Positions 7,181 through 7,766 of a DNA stretch of 7,766 nt are shown here, one piece after another. The notes below the pieces were generated by a model. It was not told the DNA's origin. It saw nothing but the letters and a program-made list of their open reading frames with translations, and made no database searches. Source of the DNA: an uncultured Collinsella sp. Lineage in GTDB: Bacteria > Actinomycetota > Coriobacteriia > Coriobacteriales > Coriobacteriaceae. The stretch is taken from positions 1 to 7,766 of the forward strand of contig CABUDZ010000091.1 of NCBI GenBank assembly GCA_902490445.1. The letters run 5' to 3'. Both the position numbers and the translations under genes were made by a program. The stretch's first letter is position 1. Every line of letters begins with the position of its first letter.

Positions 7181-7226
7181 ACGGCCCCTGTTGCAGGATA
7201 TGCAACCGGGGTCGTTTCATTTATTG
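7181..7226 (+). terminator. Intrinsic terminator of rlmN
   Basis: A 15-bp stem (7181-7195 with 7201-7215), carrying one G-U wobble and one mismatch, closes a five-base loop (GGATA). It is followed on the plus strand by the T-rich stretch TTCATTTATT. It lies about 40 nt past the rlmN stop and directly after the parS-like site. The T tract is interrupted, but the stem is long and GC-rich. Confidence 0.8.
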
Positions 7227-7277
7227 ACCTCAATTTTGGAGCAGATGCTACCTTTCCCATTTTTTACGGACAGAATA

Positions 7278-7313
7278 AGGGGCCCTTCTCTCATGAATCA
7301 GACAAGGGCCCCT
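7278..7313 (-). terminator. Terminator of the parB-small protein unit, possibly bidirectional
   Basis: AGGGGCCCTT (7278-7287) and AAGGGCCCCT (7304-7313) form a perfect 10-bp GC-rich stem around a 16-nt loop, extendable by two further pairs after one mismatch. On the minus strand it lies about 29 nt beyond the small-protein stop and is followed by TTATTCTGT, a modest T-rich run. On the plus strand it would back up the rlmN terminator. The two hairpins insulate the convergent units. Confidence 0.75.
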
Positions 7314-7333
7314 CTAAATATGCAGGGTAATCG

Positions 7334-7345
7334 TTAGGTACCTAA
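7334..7345. repeat. 12-bp perfect palindrome at the end of the small gene
   Basis: TTAGGTACCTAA is a perfect palindrome and includes the TAG stop codon (7344-7342) of the small minus-strand gene. It is too short and AT-rich at its ends to be a terminator on its own. It may be a protein-binding site or chance. Confidence 0.3.
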
Positions 7346-7596
7346 TAGCCTACATTTTCCCATTGGTTGTTAACCCAACCTTGATTAATCTTAGGATTTT
7401 TCGTTACCTGAGCAGTGCGCATGGCAACATCTTCTGTCATAACATCCATTTTCTTCTTGGATGTATCAATGATATCTTGCGCGCTACGAAGCAAACGACC
7501 TCGAAGTTCATCGTCTGTCGCGATCTTATAGCCAGCAAAGGCACCAGCCGCGACAGTCGTCGCCAACGCAATCGCAGTAAAAATCTTATTCCTCAT
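7342..7596 (-). CDS. Small membrane-anchored protein, YtxH-like
   Basis: This 84-residue protein has a short basic N-terminus (MRNK) and a hydrophobic, Ala/Gly-rich segment (about 5-26, IFTAIALATTVAAGAFAGYKIA). A charged helical region follows (about 27-62, DDELRGRLLRSAQDIIDTSKKK), then a polar tail ending in WVNNQWENVGY. One N-terminal membrane helix followed by an amphipathic helix resembles YtxH-type small proteins, but similarity is too low to assign by eye. There is no lipobox cysteine. The ATG at 7596 follows AAGGAGG (7608-7602) by five bases. An in-frame TTG at 7614 would precede that ribosome binding site, so I reject it. The gene overlaps the end of parB by 11 nt, and its ribosome binding site lies in parB codons, so the two are probably translationally coupled. 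Function unknown. Confidence 0.75.
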   Translation of the reverse strand: MRNKIFTAIALATTVAAGAFAGYKIATDDELRGRLLRSAQDIIDTSKKKMDVMTEDVAMRTAQVTKNPKINQGWVNNQWENVGY

Positions 7597-7720
7597 CTTG
7601 GCCTCCTTGATCAAACTGAATCATTTCACTAAGAATACGAGAGAGCTCTTCCTCGTCTTTAAACTCAATCTCAATCTTATTCTTTCCACGCGAGCTCTTC
7701 ACTTGCACGTTGTAATTAAG
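7586..7720 (-). CDS. parB: ParB chromosome-partitioning protein, C-terminal fragment
   Basis: Only the last 44 codons can be read, from 7720 to the TAA at 7588-7586. Residues YNVQVKSSRGKNKIEIEF, then an acidic helix KDEEELSRILSEMI, match the C-terminal dimerisation domain of chromosomal ParB/Spo0J, whose signature is a basic loop followed by G-K-I-E-I-E-[FY] and an EEL-rich helix. The CTPase/clamp and helix-turn-helix domains are absent from the window. ParB loads onto parS and recruits SMC to organise and segregate the origin region. A parS-like site at 7161-7176 supports the call. Upstream, an in-frame TGA (7723-7721) interrupts the frame and similarity to ParB ceases, which looks like an assembly junction rather than a natural end. 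The tail FDQGGQDEE is poorly conserved and overlaps the downstream ribosome binding site. Confidence 0.8.
   Translation of the reverse strand, partial: LNYNVQVKSSRGKNKIEIEFKDEEELSRILSEMIQFDQGGQDEE
7602..7608 (-). promoter_or_regulatory. Ribosome binding site that fixes the small-protein start
   Basis: AAGGAGG on the minus strand, five bases before the ATG at 7596, is a near-perfect Shine-Dalgarno sequence. It lies within the parB 3' end, so ribosomes finishing parB pass over it. Confidence 0.75.
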
Positions 7721-7766
7721 TCAATACTGCCGTAGCCGGTGGCCACCGCGGTGACCATATCCCCCA
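7721..7766 (-). other. Terminal segment not continuous with parB (possible chimeric contig end)
   Basis: These 46 nt are about 63% GC, against about 43% for 7321-7680. No frame on the minus strand continues ParB. The frame shifted relative to parB reads GDMVTAVATGYGSIDLIT from 7764 and contains A-T-G-Y-G. That motif is typical of the ATPase activases of 2-hydroxyacyl-CoA dehydratases (HgdC/BadF-BadG family), where it follows a D-M/I-V-x-x-V run. An assembly or rearrangement junction near 7714-7722 is the inference. Confidence 0.5.

Noticed and set aside
5994..7220. A 408-codon open frame on the minus strand covering all of rlmN.
   Set aside because: It is in exact codon register with rlmN, so it stays open only because rlmN lacks TTA, CTA and TCA codons. 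It shows no recognisable family, has no matching ribosome binding site, and rlmN itself has complete catalytic motifs.
7597..7614. An upstream TTG start for the small protein, adding six residues.
   Set aside because: These residues are encoded by the AAGGAGG ribosome binding site itself, and the ATG at 7596 is ideally spaced from it.

Overview
The window looks like a chromosomal segment of a GC-rich, low-branching actinobacterium, most likely a gut Coriobacteriia member such as Collinsella. That placement is inference. It rests on the tandem PafB/PafC-like WYL pair, the exonuclease-DinG fusion and the overall gene style, not on a marker gene. The genes are housekeeping or genome-maintenance genes. 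I see no insertion sequence, prophage, CRISPR array, rRNA or tRNA.

Layout. Positions 1-227 are a GC-rich upstream region with a repeated TTTCCGC motif, a possible promoter, and perhaps the first codons of a divergent gene at the left edge. Two overlapping plus-strand genes follow (228-2154), both WYL-domain transcriptional regulators with a PafB-PafC arrangement. They converge tail to tail, sharing 4 nt, with a minus-strand pair: ddl (D-Ala-D-Ala ligase, 6004-5039) and a large exonuclease/DinG-type helicase (5045-2151), which overlap by 7 nt. Across an 85-nt divergent intergenic region lies rlmN (6090-7142, plus), the radical-SAM 23S rRNA/tRNA adenine methyltransferase. After rlmN come a parS-like palindrome, two hairpin terminators, a small membrane-anchored protein (7596-7342, minus) and the 3' end of parB (minus).

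How the genes fit together. PafBC-type regulators control a DNA-damage response in mycobacteria, and the neighbouring helicase-nuclease is a repair-type enzyme, but the two units are convergent and no direct link is visible. The ParB fragment with a parS-like site about 0.4 kb away points to a chromosome-segregation locus, usually near oriC. The parB-small-protein segment is markedly lower in GC (about 43% over 7321-7680) than the rest.

The right edge is suspicious. ParB homology ends at an in-frame TGA at 7723-7721, and the last 46 nt are GC-rich and read in another frame as a peptide resembling a 2-hydroxyacyl-CoA dehydratase activase. A chimeric contig end is the simplest explanation. I did not find a convincing new biological system. 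The best leads are the parS/parB/small-protein locus, the nuclease-helicase that keeps its iron-sulfur cysteines, and the junction at the right edge.
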